Positions 51,801-63,500 of a DNA stretch of 64,000 nt are shown one piece after another. The notes under the pieces are model-generated. The model was given only the letters and a program-made list of their open reading frames with translations, did not search any database and was not told where the DNA came from. The translations under genes were made by a program, and so were the position numbers. The DNA is from Chromobotia macracanthus (taxonomy: Eukaryota > Chordata > Actinopteri > Cypriniformes > Botiidae): positions 620,001-684,000 of the forward strand of contig JAZGTH010000073.1 in NCBI GenBank assembly GCA_036877525.1, written 5' to 3'. Each line of letters opens with the position of its first letter. Position 1 is the stretch's first letter.

Positions 51801-54800
51801 ATCTTTGAGTGAATATTAGTTTCCATTTTTGACCAAAGAGACCTAGTGTTTGTTTTGGTGATTTTTTTTTTTTTTTTTTACACTGATTATAAGGCACATA
51901 TCTTTGCTCTTCATCTGCACTGCCTTACTGTCATGTCTGCCTAATTTCCACCTCAGGATAATGTGATGTTGGAGAAGGCCTGCATGGCGGTTGAAGAGGC
52001 AGCAAAGGGAGGGGGTGTTTACCCTGAAGTTTTGTTCGAGGTGGCTCATCAGTGGTATTGGCTGTATGAGCAGACAGTGGGTGGAGGCTCAGGGGCCCAG
52101 CGAGAGGGTTCTGGACGCTGCGGTGCCAATGGTGGAGCAGGAAGAACGCCCCCTGAGGGAAGCTGTGGTATCCTTGATAATCCCGGAGCAATGGATTCAT
52201 CAGGTGTTGCCTCGGTAACTACAACAGTGACCGCAGCTGCCGTTGTACCTGTCATTTCTGTCGGCTCCACTATCTACCAGTCACATGCACTGCCGGGTTC
52301 AGCCATGGCGCACACGCAAGGCCTGCATCCCTACACCACCATTCAGACGCATCTGCCCACCGTCTGCACCCCACAGTACCTGGGCCACCCGCTGCAGCAC
52401 ATCCCCCGTCCTGCCGTCTTCCCTGTGTCTGGGGCCGCCTACCCACAAGTATGAGTGCTGTCTGTTTTCTTTTCCTCCTTGTAGCATGATTTATAGATTT
52501 CAGTTACAGTTCATGGCATTTTTATTTCAGTCTGTAATATTGTTAGTCTTCATGTTAGTGGAATGTGATAAATATTACATTTAAGCACTAATGCAGATGT
52601 TTACTTTGCAGTCTATGATTCATAGCAGTTAGAGACAAATACATAAGTTTATTATTTAGATAATGATAATTATAAACCTTGATCTTTATTCCATATAACA
52701 ATGCTTTGTAACATCTGTACTGAGGCATATGAATCTGTTTTTTAAAGTTTCTGTTTGACTTCTCAGGGAATGCACCCTGCTTTCATTGGGGCCCAGTACC
52801 CATTCTCAGTGGCCACTGGCCCTCATCCTCCTCTGGCAGCGACCGCTGTCACGTTCCCTGGAGTTCCTGTGCCATCCATGACTCAGATTGCCGTCCACCC
52901 TTATCATGCTGCAGAAGCAGCTCTGCCTCTGGCCACTACTGTTGCAGGTAAACAGAAAGAGTCCATAGGTGCAGAATTTCCAGTACCATGGTCATGATTA
53001 TTCAGTTAATCACAGTCAGTTTCACAGTCAAAGTTTGGGTAATTTATTCACTGTTGTTTTTCAAATATAAATGTAAAAGTACACTTATGCTCCACTTTTT
53101 AAATAAAACTGATACCTAAAAAGAATATTGCTTTTGAGGGATATGTTTAAATGATGTTCACAACATGCATATGAGATGAAGGCTGTAGTCTAATTAGGGG
53201 CCTACCGAGGAAAGCTGTTTTATTCTGCATAAGAGTGATTCCCCTTTAATGGCGGCTGCCATGTTAGGTTTACATGACCAGCAGAATACTAAACCTCAGA
53301 ATCCCCCCATTGTCAAATAAGCTTGTATTTACAGTTTGGTTGTGAAATAAATTAATAATGAGTGGTAAATATCTGTAAGAAATGTATAGTGGATTTGGTA
53401 ACCAGAAGCTTTTTGGCATGATGCTGCATCCACACCCGGGGTCAATAATGTTGGGGTGTGATAGGCATTTTGTTTGAAATGCATTTTTTGTTCACAGACA
53501 AACATAAAATGTAGTTTTTAGACCAGAACTAAAAAATGTTTAATAGAGTCTGTTTGGGAAAAGTTTCAAACTTTCAGAAAAGTTTGGGTCATTTTTACAA
53601 TTAACATTTTTTCTGAAGGTACAAAATGGAATGGGAACTGGTGTTTTATGCTTTGGCTAACATTAACATATTTACATTTCTGACTTTAACTTTTATCCAA
53701 AGTGACTTAAAACGAATATAAGCTAAACCTTTAATGAGCATGTGGATTCCCTGGGAATCAAACTCGTGCTAGTGCCATGCTCTAAGCTAACATGAGGTCA
53801 TTTGCATGCCCTTGATTTGCATCAAAAGGTGTAAATATAAAATCTGAGACTATTGTTTTATCAGTCAGCAAAACCTAAACTGAATTACTTGCTTCACTTT
53901 AAATTCAGTGTAAACAAACTTATTTCACTCCATTTCTTAGCAGTTTATTAGAGATTATTGGGACAGCTACTGCTAATTAGAAGTTCATAAATCCATCTGC
54001 AACATCACCAATTCTGTCATTGATTTTTTTTAACCTTCTTTTCTCTGTTTTTCGCTACAGGAGGGGTACACTCAGGCTCTGCCATCCAGGCCATCCAGGG
54101 GGCGTCTCTTCCAGGACTCTCATCCCAGCCAGCCTCGCTGGTCAGCGCACCCTTTCCTGTGGAAGACGAGCAGCACAGCCAGCCGATCAGCCAGCAGGGA
54201 CTTCACTACCTTCACTCAGCCTACAGAGTTGGTAAGGAAGGCTGATTTCTGATTGCATAGATCCTTTAGGGCATGGCTTGCCTGTCCTTATGTTGCTGTT
54301 TTACACCCATTAGGATCCATCTGGTCCTGAATTGTGGTGATTAATTATCAAGAAAGGTGAGGGAGAGGTCGGTTGAGTCCATGTTGCAGGACTGACAAAG
54401 AGCTCTCACAGTGAGAAATATTAATTAAGGCATGATTACGTTTCATCATCAGTACTCATAAATCATGAAGATTAGGACGATGGGTGCATGAGCCATTTCA
54501 ATACTCGAGCTGTGCGGTGGCTTAATGCTAATCTTGAAATGCTCCTGTCATTGTTTAGGCATGCTGGCATTGGAGATGTTGGGAAGGAGGGCCCACAACG
54601 ATCATCCGAACAATTTTTCCCGAAGCCCCCCGTACACAGAAGATGTCAAATGGCTGCTGGGCCTGGCTGCACGTCTTGGTATGTCCATATGGCTTTTTAG
54701 AGAAGCAGTTTTTTCGGATTTTTTATTTCCTGTTATCTGCAGTAGCTGAGTAGCTGAGATGAAGAAATAGTTTGTGATGTGTGAAATTTCACCTTGCCGT

Positions 54801-57800
54801 CAGTTGAGGAGAGGCGATTCAACAGTCTCCAACAGAGTTATTGACATTTTAATGTCTTTACTATATCATGGAGGTGTAACTCACCCTGATCACAGCATGT
54901 GGCCAGTTTTTAATGTAGAGGTGGAAAGTAATGTCTTGTCATGTTCAAATCAGGCTTCTTATAAAATGACAAGCTTATGTCTGTTTGCTTGCCTAAAATG
55001 GTCTTGGAGATGGGTTTAATGGCTGATCAAGTCTCTCATGTTCCTTTTAAGGAATATTTTGGGTTAAATATAAGTTAATCTCTAACAACATCATCTACGT
55101 CGTAGGACTGTGCAATACATAGAAATTACAGAAATATTGCAGATGTGCATATCGCGATACATTTATTGCAGTACTTTGCAGTAACTAAATCAGTTACTTC
55201 CTAAAGTTATGTATAGTTGACATTTTAGGCTGACGCAGATAGCAGACAGGCTGGCATGCGAAAGTTACTGTAACAGCAATACATGGCTGTTCATGTTCAG
55301 AAGTTGTAGTGATGCTTTCTTTAAGTATGTGAAACATGTTGGCTATTTAATTTTCAGGTTTTAAATACATTTTAATTAGGGGTGTAAATCAGACATCTCT
55401 TGATATGATATCGATTCTCTCATCCAGCGATAGGATATTTGCTGACACCTTGGAAAAAAAACCAGGCGATATGATTTGTGTATTGATAGATTTTTCAATA
55501 TGTAGATATTATGTGCCTTGTTTACACAGCCAGTTACATTTTTATTACCTCAAAATCAACAAAAATACATTATTAAAACATAAATAAATACATGTGTTTA
55601 TAAATGTATTTTATAAAATTTGTTTAATTAAATACATAATTAAACGCTTTGAATTACAAATCCAGTATCCCAATTGGGACATAAAAAAATATACTTTAGT
55701 TCATATTTTTTAAATACAAAAATAATAAATAATGGGCACATGATCTGAGGTGCCAATGACTGTATTTCATCAGCCAAAGTGCTTTCTTTAATTACATGTT
55801 TTCTCTAAATGCATTGACAAGTTTGTCAATTTCCTGAGTACAAAGTATCAATATTTTAGGTGTGGCATCGATGTATATCGATGTATTGTTACACCCCTAA
55901 TTTTAATACATTGAAGATTGATTTTACATTTACATTACATTTATGCAATTTGCCACACACTTTTATCGAAATTACATTCAAGCTGTACATTTTATCAGTG
56001 TGTGTGTTCCCTGGGAATCAAACCCACAACGTTTTGCACTGCTAATGTATTTTTCTACCAATTACACTACAGGATGATTTTTTTGCTGATGATCTATAGG
56101 GCAGTTTTACTGGTAGGTTTAAACACAGAAATGTGAAGCTCAATTATTTAGTTGATTAATTGTTGATTATTTGGTCTGTAAACTTCATCCAATTTGTGTG
56201 TGGTTGGACTAGTTTTCTAGTTGGATAAACTTGGGTGTGTTACTACTTAGGGCATGATTTTTAGCGATTCTGTAGCAGTGTGATAATTAATGTGTTAGCA
56301 TTAGAATGGTGTGATTTGTTATGTTTATGCTCTTGTTGTTATGTTTATGTTTATACTCTTCATATATGTGTATATATGTATATGTATGAAGACTCATTTG
56401 AGGATAAGTCCAGATTAGGTTTATTTCATCTGAACAGTGCTCTGTATCTTGGTATCTTGAAATATGGTCATGTATTTAGATATAGGTTGAACAGTTTGTT
56501 TAGTGTTACATTTTCTTTATTCTCTGCTGTGTTCCTTTCTCTGAATCAGATTTATTGTTTCAGATTCATCTTTCTTTTTCTGCCTGTTTCTTTTGCAGGT
56601 GTGAACCATGTGTACCAGTTTTGCGTGGGTGCTGCAAAAGGTGTTTTGAGTCCATTTGTCCTGCAGGAGATCATTATGGAGGCTCTGCAGAGGTTAAACC
56701 CTGCACATATTCACGCGCACCTCCGCACCCCTGCCTTCCACCAGCTCGTGCAGCGCTGCCAGCAGGCCTACTTACAGGTACAGATTCTACACTACCACTC
56801 ACTACCGTTCAGCATGGGGAAATAAATTTATGTAATATATAGATATAATTTTATTCCCTTATGATGATCTAGGAATGACTTCTTCCCTCAATAGAAGCCA
56901 TTAAAATTACATATGTCAATACTGTAAAATCCTTTCTTCTTACACAAACTCTCAGCTTTGTGTCATATTCTGGTTCTTGTATTGAATCAGTTGCAATCAT
57001 CTCAAAGTCTGTTTTCATATAGGTTATACTTGGCTGGAAAATATGCAAAGTTTTAAGGAGACAATTTGAGCAGGGTTTTGGAACATTTGAGTTGTGCCAA
57101 GGCTGGATTGTGATGGCATTGTCACCCACACTGAATATAAATTGTGCATGAGCAATTTTAAAATGTGTTAAACCTAAAGAGGGAAGCTTGAGTCTGTTCA
57201 CAGGATGGGACATACTGATGACAGTGCATCAAACACACTGTGACAGCCCAAAGCCAGGAGCTGCTGCCTAGAGAAGCGCACATTCTATCTCTCTCCCACA
57301 CACAGAGCCTGTCCTGCAGTTACCTACTAGCTGGCGTGATGCTGTGTGTTGCTCTTTCAAAGATGTTTGAAGTTGCATTGGCAAACTACACAGATGTCTG
57401 TGCAAGTGGCCACCATTCTGTCTGAGCTGCCTTAAATGTTTAAAAAATGGCAGAGAAGGCTACCATATGTCTGCCACTGTAAATCTTTGCAAATGAATGT
57501 TCAGTAAATGTGGAAGGGAGACAGCACCAGCTCTAAGCCACTTTCTCTGTGCGCGGCTAATCAGATGAGGGACCCAGAGGATGTGCTCGAGCGGAAATCT
57601 ACCCAGACATAGTCATTTCGTATGTTGCTGGTGGGAAATACTCCATATGCTCTGGGTCCCCATAAACATCCAGGGAAATTACACTTTATAACCTTTTTAC
57701 ATATTTAATACATATTGTATAAAAACAGGTTCATCTGCCAAGTAGCAAGAATACATTTACATTTATGACTTACAGTACAAGTGACTTACAGTGCATACAA

Positions 57801-58220
57801 GGTGCATGTTATAATATGCATACAGATGTATATTTTATAATTTGCAACCTAACAAATGTCTAGTGTGATGTTTTGCTTTAAAATGTGCTTTTGCTATCTT
57901 TTTTTTTTTTTTAAATACCACTTCTTTGCTTAAATTTCCATTAACAGGGCTACCTCCATAACTACACGACTGAATTCATGTCTTACCATCATATTTCAAT
58001 ATCCGCTTTTTTTCAGTATATCCACCATAGGTTGATCCATCTGACTCCAGCAGACTACGATGACTTTGTGAACATTATCCGAAGTGCCCGTGGGGCGTTC
58101 TGCCTGACACCAGTTGGCATGATGCAGTTCAACGATGTCCTGCAGAACCTGAAGAGGGGAAAACAGACTAAGGAACTCTGGCAAAGGATCTCTTTGGAGA
58201 TGGCCACCTTCTCACCCTGA
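33851..58220 (+). CDS. zswim8: ZSWIM8, SWIM-zinc-finger Cullin-RING ligase adaptor
   Basis: Role (family knowledge): substrate receptor of a Cullin-RING ubiquitin ligase (EBAX-1 in worms) that degrades Argonaute bound to trigger RNAs, causing target-directed microRNA decay. 26 exons: 33851-34028, 37171-37324, 37551-37645, 39919-40091, 43214-43321, 44167-44248, 44374-44494, 44838-45039, 45183-45358, 45523-46753, 46858-46989, 47074-47253, 47498-47681, 47782-47880, 47983-48107, 48444-48729, 49604-49756, 49984-50206, 50701-50990, 51197-51420, 51957-52448, 52767-52947, 54061-54231, 54559-54678, 56599-56777, 58017-58220. They sum to 5763 bases: 1920 aa plus stop (human about 1837). Start MELMFAEWEDGERFSFED and end ELWQRISLEMATFSP match human almost exactly. 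Phases agree at every junction. The large tenth exon (1231 bp) encodes an acidic, Ser/Gly-rich, probably disordered region. One intron uses a GC donor. Confidence 0.97.
34029..37170 (+). other. zswim8 intron 1
   Basis: 3142 bp with no exon or transposon coding recognised; ordinary AT-rich intron. Confidence 0.7.
37646..39918 (+). other. zswim8 intron 3
   Basis: 2273 bp. A weak Tc1-end-like string, ACAGTGGGGTACAAAGTCT, occurs near 38539. No coding sequence seen. Confidence 0.6.
40017..40058 (+). other. SWIM zinc-finger motif of ZSWIM8
   Basis: C-S-C-T-C...W-C-A-H: Cys176, Cys178, Cys187 and His189 fit the CxCx(n)CxH SWIM pattern. The motif is identical to human apart from Ala for Thr before the His. 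Confidence 0.9.
40200..40448. mobile_element. Angel-like element, degenerate
   Basis: Contains GGAACACAAAAGAAGATATT and GGTTTGGAATGATGTGAGGG and ends AAACTATCCCTTTA, the same family as 29722-29979. The left end is eroded. Intron 4 of zswim8. Confidence 0.6.
41818..42151. mobile_element. hAT-type non-autonomous element, 334 bp
   Basis: Ends TAGAGCTGCTCGATTATGA and (reversed) TAGGGCTGTGCAATTAATCG are imperfect terminal inverted repeats. Flanking octamers GCAAGCAC (41810-41817) and GCATACAC (42152-42159) agree at 6 of 8 positions, consistent with an aged 8-bp target duplication. No transposase. Intron 4 of zswim8. Confidence 0.65.
43777..43947 (+). mobile_element. HE1/DANA-like tRNA-derived SINE
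   Basis: Intact RNA polymerase III A box (TAGCTCAGTGG) and B box (GGTTCAAATCC), then the conserved tail AATGCATTATAAGTCGCTTT...AAAGCATCTGCCAAATGC and (AAATGTA)n. It is the most complete SINE copy here. Located in zswim8 intron 5. Confidence 0.85.
48108..48443 (+). other. GC-AG intron of zswim8
   Basis: The exon ends TTAAAAAAG (…KLKK) followed by GCAAGT; the next exon starts ATTCTGGATAAA (ILDK) after TTTGTAG. Protein continuity with human KLKKILDKLLDRE fixes the junction, so the donor is GC. Confidence 0.88.
48150..48235. repeat. Truncated Angel-like end
   Basis: TTAAAGGGCTAGTTCACTC followed by AAATGAAAAATGCTGTAATTT, as in the left end of the Angel-like family. It sits inside the GC-AG intron, starting about 40 bp after the donor. 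Confidence 0.55.
49234..49444. mobile_element. Angel-like element
   Basis: Left end TTTAAAGGAATAGCTCACC and right end GGCTGAACTTTTTCTTTAA. The interior has GTGTAACACAAAAGTTAACTG. Non-coding, intron between the 48444-48729 and 49604-49756 exons of zswim8. Confidence 0.6.
51773..51787 (-). promoter_or_regulatory. CTCF-like core, minus orientation
   Basis: Reverse complement ACAGTAGGTGGCGCT contains a 13 of 14 match to the CTCF core. It is intronic in zswim8 and convergent with the two plus-orientation motifs near 7.6-8.2 kb. Confidence 0.3.
53669..53795 (-). mobile_element. HE1/DANA-like SINE, reverse, degraded
   Basis: TTTACATTTCTGACTTTAAC near the start, then CCCTGGGAATCAAACTCGTG (B-box region, reversed) and GCCATGCTCTAAGC (A-box region, reversed). 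Intronic to zswim8. Confidence 0.6.
55377..55899. mobile_element. hAT-type non-autonomous element, 523 bp, with intact target duplication
   Basis: Terminal inverted repeats TAGGGGTGTAA / TTACACCCCTA are perfect over 11 bp, followed inward by subterminal ATCGAT-rich sequence. The 8-bp target duplication ATTTTAAT is perfect (55369-55376 and 55900-55907). No transposase frame. In zswim8 intron 24. Confidence 0.82.
55924..56076 (-). mobile_element. HE1/DANA-like SINE, reverse
   Basis: Reverse of the 43777 family: ATTTACATTACATTTATGCA, then CCCTGGGAATCAAACCCACA (B box) and a degraded A-box region ending near CACTACAGGA. It lies 17 bp beyond the right target duplication of the hAT-type element. 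Confidence 0.65.
57752..57815 (-). repeat. SINE tail fragment
   Basis: ACATTTACATTTATGACTTA followed by AAGTGACTTACAGTGCAT, the reversed tail of the HE1/DANA-like family. Intronic to zswim8. Confidence 0.45.
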
Positions 58221-59481
58221 ATGCTTTAGAGACCAGCAGGGAAAGCAATGCCTATTATACCTGCAGCTATCCCCACAGACCATTAACACAGCTCAATCCA
58301 ACAGACAGCTTTTTCAGTTCCCTTCTATAGGGATTGCAGCCAAGCCCACTTCCTGTACAAGTCCACTCACATGACAGAACATTTAGTCCTAAAGGCCCTG
58401 AAAGTCATGAGAATGTGGTACAGAGCTTCTGGGGCAGGTAGATTACTCCAGTTATCGGGTCCCTCCTTTGTTGAGTTGTTGATCCCTGTGTTGTGTCTGA
58501 CCTTCTTCTGTTGTTCTCTTTTTTTTGGTGTGTACTGTTGAGTAACTGTCTATCAATGTTTTATCTGTCCTAACATCCTTCATTCACTGATTTCTGTGCT
58601 TTGCTTTGTGATCACCTGACAGTCGATAAGAGGACAAAGGTTGTCACTTGCTTTGTTGATGTTTAGTTCAAATTTAAACAAAACCACTAAACGTCAGGCT
58701 CATACTGCAACATTCCTCTACCCTGGAGAACAGAGTCTCCACTGGTCGTGTAGGACCTGGATAATTGATGGCAGTGTAAAAATGAGGAAGAAAACTGTTA
58801 AAAGATTTAAAGAGACATTTATTATGACACAATAATCAAAGTACGGGTGAGGATTCTTCAATGGTTTGTTTTATCTTTTGTTTTTAATATTTTGTATAGT
58901 ATGGTGTGTCTGAAGAGTAAAATGAGGAATGGAAGAATGTTATTACTGATTGCTCAGTGGGTTCCTTTTCTAGACAACTGTTGGTGGCTTGAGTGCTGGA
59001 ACAGAGATGTCTGGCTGGACCAGATTACGCAGCTTTTACTTTTGAATTTCTAAATGTCAGCAGTGATTTTGGTCCCAAACAATTGGGGCTTCCTGGTGTT
59101 TAAATTGGTTTCTTTTATATCCGAAATCCAGCGATTGGACAAGTCATTTCCAATACAGTTAATGGACTTCTGTGCAATTTCATATTTCAAAAGTTAGTCA
59201 AACCACACAATCAAATTTTTTTGTTCTCATTTTAAAATGGGTTAACTGCTTCTCCAGGCTTAGCGTAGTGGAGTGGTCAATAAACATCACTGCCAGATTC
59301 CCATGTTTCCAGCATCAGCTCAGCCCCAGCTTTGGAACTCATTCATGGAGAGTGATTGCGTAGAAAATGTACTGTGATATTTTTGTATTCTTCAAGTGTA
59401 GCTTGGTTGAAAAAAAAAAAAACTATATAAATACATATAAAAATATATAAACTGTGCTGATTGCAAAAGGCTGTAATCTAG

Positions 59482-59487
59482 AATAAA
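59482..59487 (+). terminator. zswim8 poly(A) signal, proximal
   Basis: AATAAA about 1260 bp after the stop codon. Confidence 0.5.
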
Positions 59488-59551
59488 TGGGGAAAAAAGA
59501 AACTAAATTGGAACGCATTGGAAAGCAATATTAAAAATGTAGAGTTTACTT

Positions 59552-59557
59552 AATAAA
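59552..59557 (+). terminator. zswim8 poly(A) signal, distal
   Basis: A second AATAAA 70 bp downstream of the first, followed by T/GT-rich sequence. Either or both may be used. Confidence 0.5.
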
Positions 59558-60384
59558 GATAAATGAAAACACTAATAGTTTTTTATTTGTGTCTGTTTAT
59601 GCATTTATCAGATCCCAATATTGACACAAACACTGATTACAGGAATCTGCAGAATGTAGATTACGTTTTTAACTATGTAATTACATGTAATAACTATGTA
59701 AGTTCCATCACATCATCCAGTACCATTTCCCAAATTTATTTTAGAACATATATTTTGGTTTTACTTACAAGAGTATTACTTTTGATGTCTTTGAGACATG
59801 CCCTTAACTGCAAGCAGGGGCATCTTCATATTTAGACAGTTAACATTGTAGTGTGTTCTGCTCATCGCCTGGGGGCGCTAGAAGGTCAAAGATCGATGCT
59901 GCCTCACTGCCTTTATGGATTGACGTTTGGATATTCTTTTTGTTCCAAAGAGACTGAACTTATATTATCAACTTTTGTTTTGGTTGCAGAGTGAAACAGT
60001 TTGATGATTTGTGTCTACATAATAAACCATTACTGGTTAATTACAGTCATGTTTTACATCTTCCTTACATGCACCTTATATTAAACTACATTCTAAATGT
60101 GCGTCAAAAACCCAAATCTGTCAATATCATACATGAGAAACTCACGCCGGTCCTTGTTTGGGCCCCTACCTGAATCAACCTCGGAGGTGCACACTGTTAG
60201 AAACAAATATATTCACTTGCACTACATCACTGGGGATTGTTTTCAATAGATTTATTACCTAAAGTACTAAATTACGGCAGATCCACATTTGAAGGATTTA
60301 ATCAAATTCGATCCTGATGTTCACATTTTAAAATGTCTTCAGATATGTGAACATGTGAAATGTTGATGGCCCGGTGGCGTCCAC

Positions 60385-60580
60385 CCGTTGCACGGACCGA
60401 TTTGGTTTCTTCCAGAGTTTTCTGTAGGTAGAGCGTCTCGAGCCAACAGCAGCATCATAGCAGAGTGAAGATGGCGGCACGGTGATGCTGTCAACGGACT
60501 TTGAGTTTACCTTTCTTTTTTAAACTTACTCAGTCTTCAAGGCCTCTTTTCGGATAGCTGTATCAAACAAAAGTATATCG
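60385..60580 (+). other. Non-coding first exon of a downstream gene (possibly ndst2)
   Basis: A locally CpG-richer segment with a YY1-type motif ends at AAGTATATCG followed by GTAAGTCG, a strong donor. No long frame opens in it: the only ATG of note starts a four-codon frame. The start at 60385 is a guess. NDST2 follows ZSWIM8 in human, so ndst2 is the synteny-based candidate; no coding exon falls in the window to prove it. Confidence 0.45.
60468..60478 (+). promoter_or_regulatory. YY1-type motif in the downstream gene's first exon
   Basis: AAGATGGCGGC is a perfect match to the core YY1 consensus found just downstream of many vertebrate start sites. Its ATG begins a four-codon upstream frame (MAAR, stop at 60485). 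Confidence 0.55.
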
Positions 60581-63500
60581 GTAAGTCGTGTTTTGTGGTT
60601 TCTTCTTAAAAAACCTGGTTTTGCCTCTTTAAAAGTAGAAAAAATGCTACTGCTAGTCGCGCTAACCCCGCTCTGAAGAAAATCCGAGGGAGCGACTTAA
60701 GAACATGTTTCTCGTCAAAGGTCTTTAACCTCATGAATACATAACGATGTGAAAAACAATGACAATTTAAGATGTTAGTGGTCACTTGCTTGTACAAAAA
60801 CTACAGCATTCGGCGCAAAAGAAACTATAACCCGTGGTGGAGCTGTAGAGGATGAGTTTTGCAGATTTGTGAAGTTTCACATAGTTTGTGATCTTTATCC
60901 TGACGTCCAGCGATTGTGTTAAATTAGTAAGATTTACGCGTTCATGCTCTCTGCACGTTTCTCATGTGCGGTTATAGGAGCAAAAAATATGCGAGTGTGT
61001 GTAAGCCGGGCTTTCCGAGAAGCAGAGACCAAAGCAATGTGAGATGCTTGTTGCTTTTTAATGTGTCTGTACAACTTTATGGGTAGATGGAGTCCACATC
61101 AGTCCAGAGAATACCGGTGGAGCTTTGCGATCGCATGCCATAGAAACTTGATTCATTTTTAAAATGGCCAGTAATGCGTTTTGAATGGGCTGTCTTTTTT
61201 TAGGGGAGTCATAAATGTATCATGTGCCATACTGTTAGTGCGTTGTTGTGTTGCTGTTATTAAACTCAACTCAACTTAAACCAGTTCAAAAATATTAAAT
61301 CCATCATTCTGTGCATGCTGGTGAACATTAACAGCTTGTTCCCTTAGACATATATTTGAACTTTTGCATGTTATTATTTCTATTGTGTTATTTCTATTGT
61401 TTTTTAGAATGTTTTGTTTTTGTTGGAAAACATGCATCTTCATTTTGGTGTTATATTGTAATGTCTGATTTTGTTATCAATAGTGAAATTAAACACAATA
61501 TCCCAGTTTCCCCAATTAATATCTGCTATATTAATTAATTGTATTTAACGATGCTTAGCTTAAAATAGTTGAAATTAGATGCCAAAATGAAATGTATCTC
61601 TTCAGCTTGTATACCCGAGTTATCTAATGATCACTTTGCTTTGGATCTTTGTACATTCTTCTCAGATAGTTTTAATGCCTGCAGAGAATTTGAAGACATT
61701 TTTATAAATGGTCATAAAATGATTTTCCCCATCCTGGGGCAATATTTTTAAACATTGGATATACGACTCAGCAGTGGAAGTAGTTTTCATTGTTTACAGT
61801 CAAGCTTTTATCAGTCATTTAATTCCTTGTGATTTGGTTTGTCCTCTTTTTAGTTTCTCTAGCTTCCATTTCTCCCAGGCCAATTGTGTTGTACAAGTTT
61901 AGAGTTTAAATCAGGCCAAATATATGTCATTACTCCTTGTAACTCATTCCACTCAGTCCCTAAAAGCATGACCCAATTAGTATTGAATTGTGATTTGTAG
62001 ATGAGTTCTGTTCTGTCCTGAGAACATTATAAATGTCTGAGATAATTTTGTAAATGAGTGTTGGACCCGGGGGTGACACTCATGCAGAGTTTTTTGTGTG
62101 TGAAGGTTTAAAAAAACTTGAGCCTTTGAAAGTGGGACAAGGCTTGGATTATGTTTCAATAGAGCGGGAGAAAAAAAACCCATTAGATTAATGACTTCAA
62201 ATGACCAGGCTCTTTATTTTGCGTTTGTATCCCTAAAGCTGGTATTAATTTCAGTCCTGTATCTTAATTGCATGCGTATAGTATTACACGCTTGTTCGCT
62301 GTGTTCAAAATAACCTTTTGGAAAGACCATTTAACTGAACGTACAGCTTGTCTACATCATGCATTTTTATCATTTAAGCCTTGTAATGATCTGACTCTTA
62401 TGGAATCTTTTGTGTCAGAAGATTAGATTGCATATCATTGTTAGAGAAAAGCCTGGCTCTGTCAATGAAGTGTACCTTTTATGTGGAATCACAATGTCGA
62501 ACTACTTTTGCTGCACTGCGGTCCACTGAGTCTACTGTCACTCTCCACTAAGGACCAGGGCGGAATATAGGGTATATATTTTTTTCAATCTGTTTAATCT
62601 TCAGGGAGCTGAGTCAGGTCCTGTGCAGCCCTGGGAAATCAGAGCGGGTTGTCAACTTAGGGAATTCTGAAGCTTGATAGCAGACATGTGATGAAGGAAA
62701 CACTGTTTGTGTTAAGTGTTGAGGAATGCTTAAGCAGATGTAGGATTCTTTTCCAAACCAATAGTTTGAAGGACACCAAGAGAGTAATAATAGCAATCAT
62801 GACACCAGTGATAGTAGTAATATAAATGAGTCTGAAATGGTCTGTTTGCTTTAAGTGTTGAAGGAAGTGTTTCAGTGTGGGGGGAAAACATCCACTCTGT
62901 TGGTTTTTCAGGAGTGGAATGAAAATAACTGCTCTTAGTGTGAGGCTGCTGGATAACCCTGCTTGAGTTCATGTCATTTTTCTTCAGCGTATGGCACAAT
63001 TCCTTTACTTAGTCTCTGGTTGTCAGTTTAGTACATTTGAAAGACTTCCTGTTGTAGCTTTCATCGGGTCTGACAACTGAAGCCATGAGAACAAACCCAA
63101 AACAGCTCACTGATATAAATGGCTTTATGTACCCATGCAGAATAGAACAGTCATTTTAGCCCTCACTTCACAGAGTCAAGAGGCAGAGGCGAATGGACAG
63201 TCATCACGGTCCTTTAGTTTCTAATAGCAGATCAGTATGCTGGGCCTAATAGCTGTTGTTATTAATTAAAGAGGGATGCTGTAGGGATCACTGTGTAGCA
63301 GGAGGTCAAGAGTTGGAAATATTAATGGCATGCTAGTTTAATATCAGATCAGTTTTGAGCTGATTGCCAGCCCAGCAGAGATATGTGCATCCTTTATCTG
63401 CAAGCCTGTGGGGCTTCAATTAGCTTTGTGTTATCTGCGCAGGTTACGGCATTGTAGAGAGTGATCTTTTTTATTTAGCGGTTGATGAATTATGAATGAT

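Larger units (their letters stand above)
58221..59575 (+). other. zswim8 3' UTR (approximate)
   Basis: From the TGA to shortly after the second canonical poly(A) signal. No coding sequence. Contains a poly(A) tract at about 59410. Confidence 0.55.
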
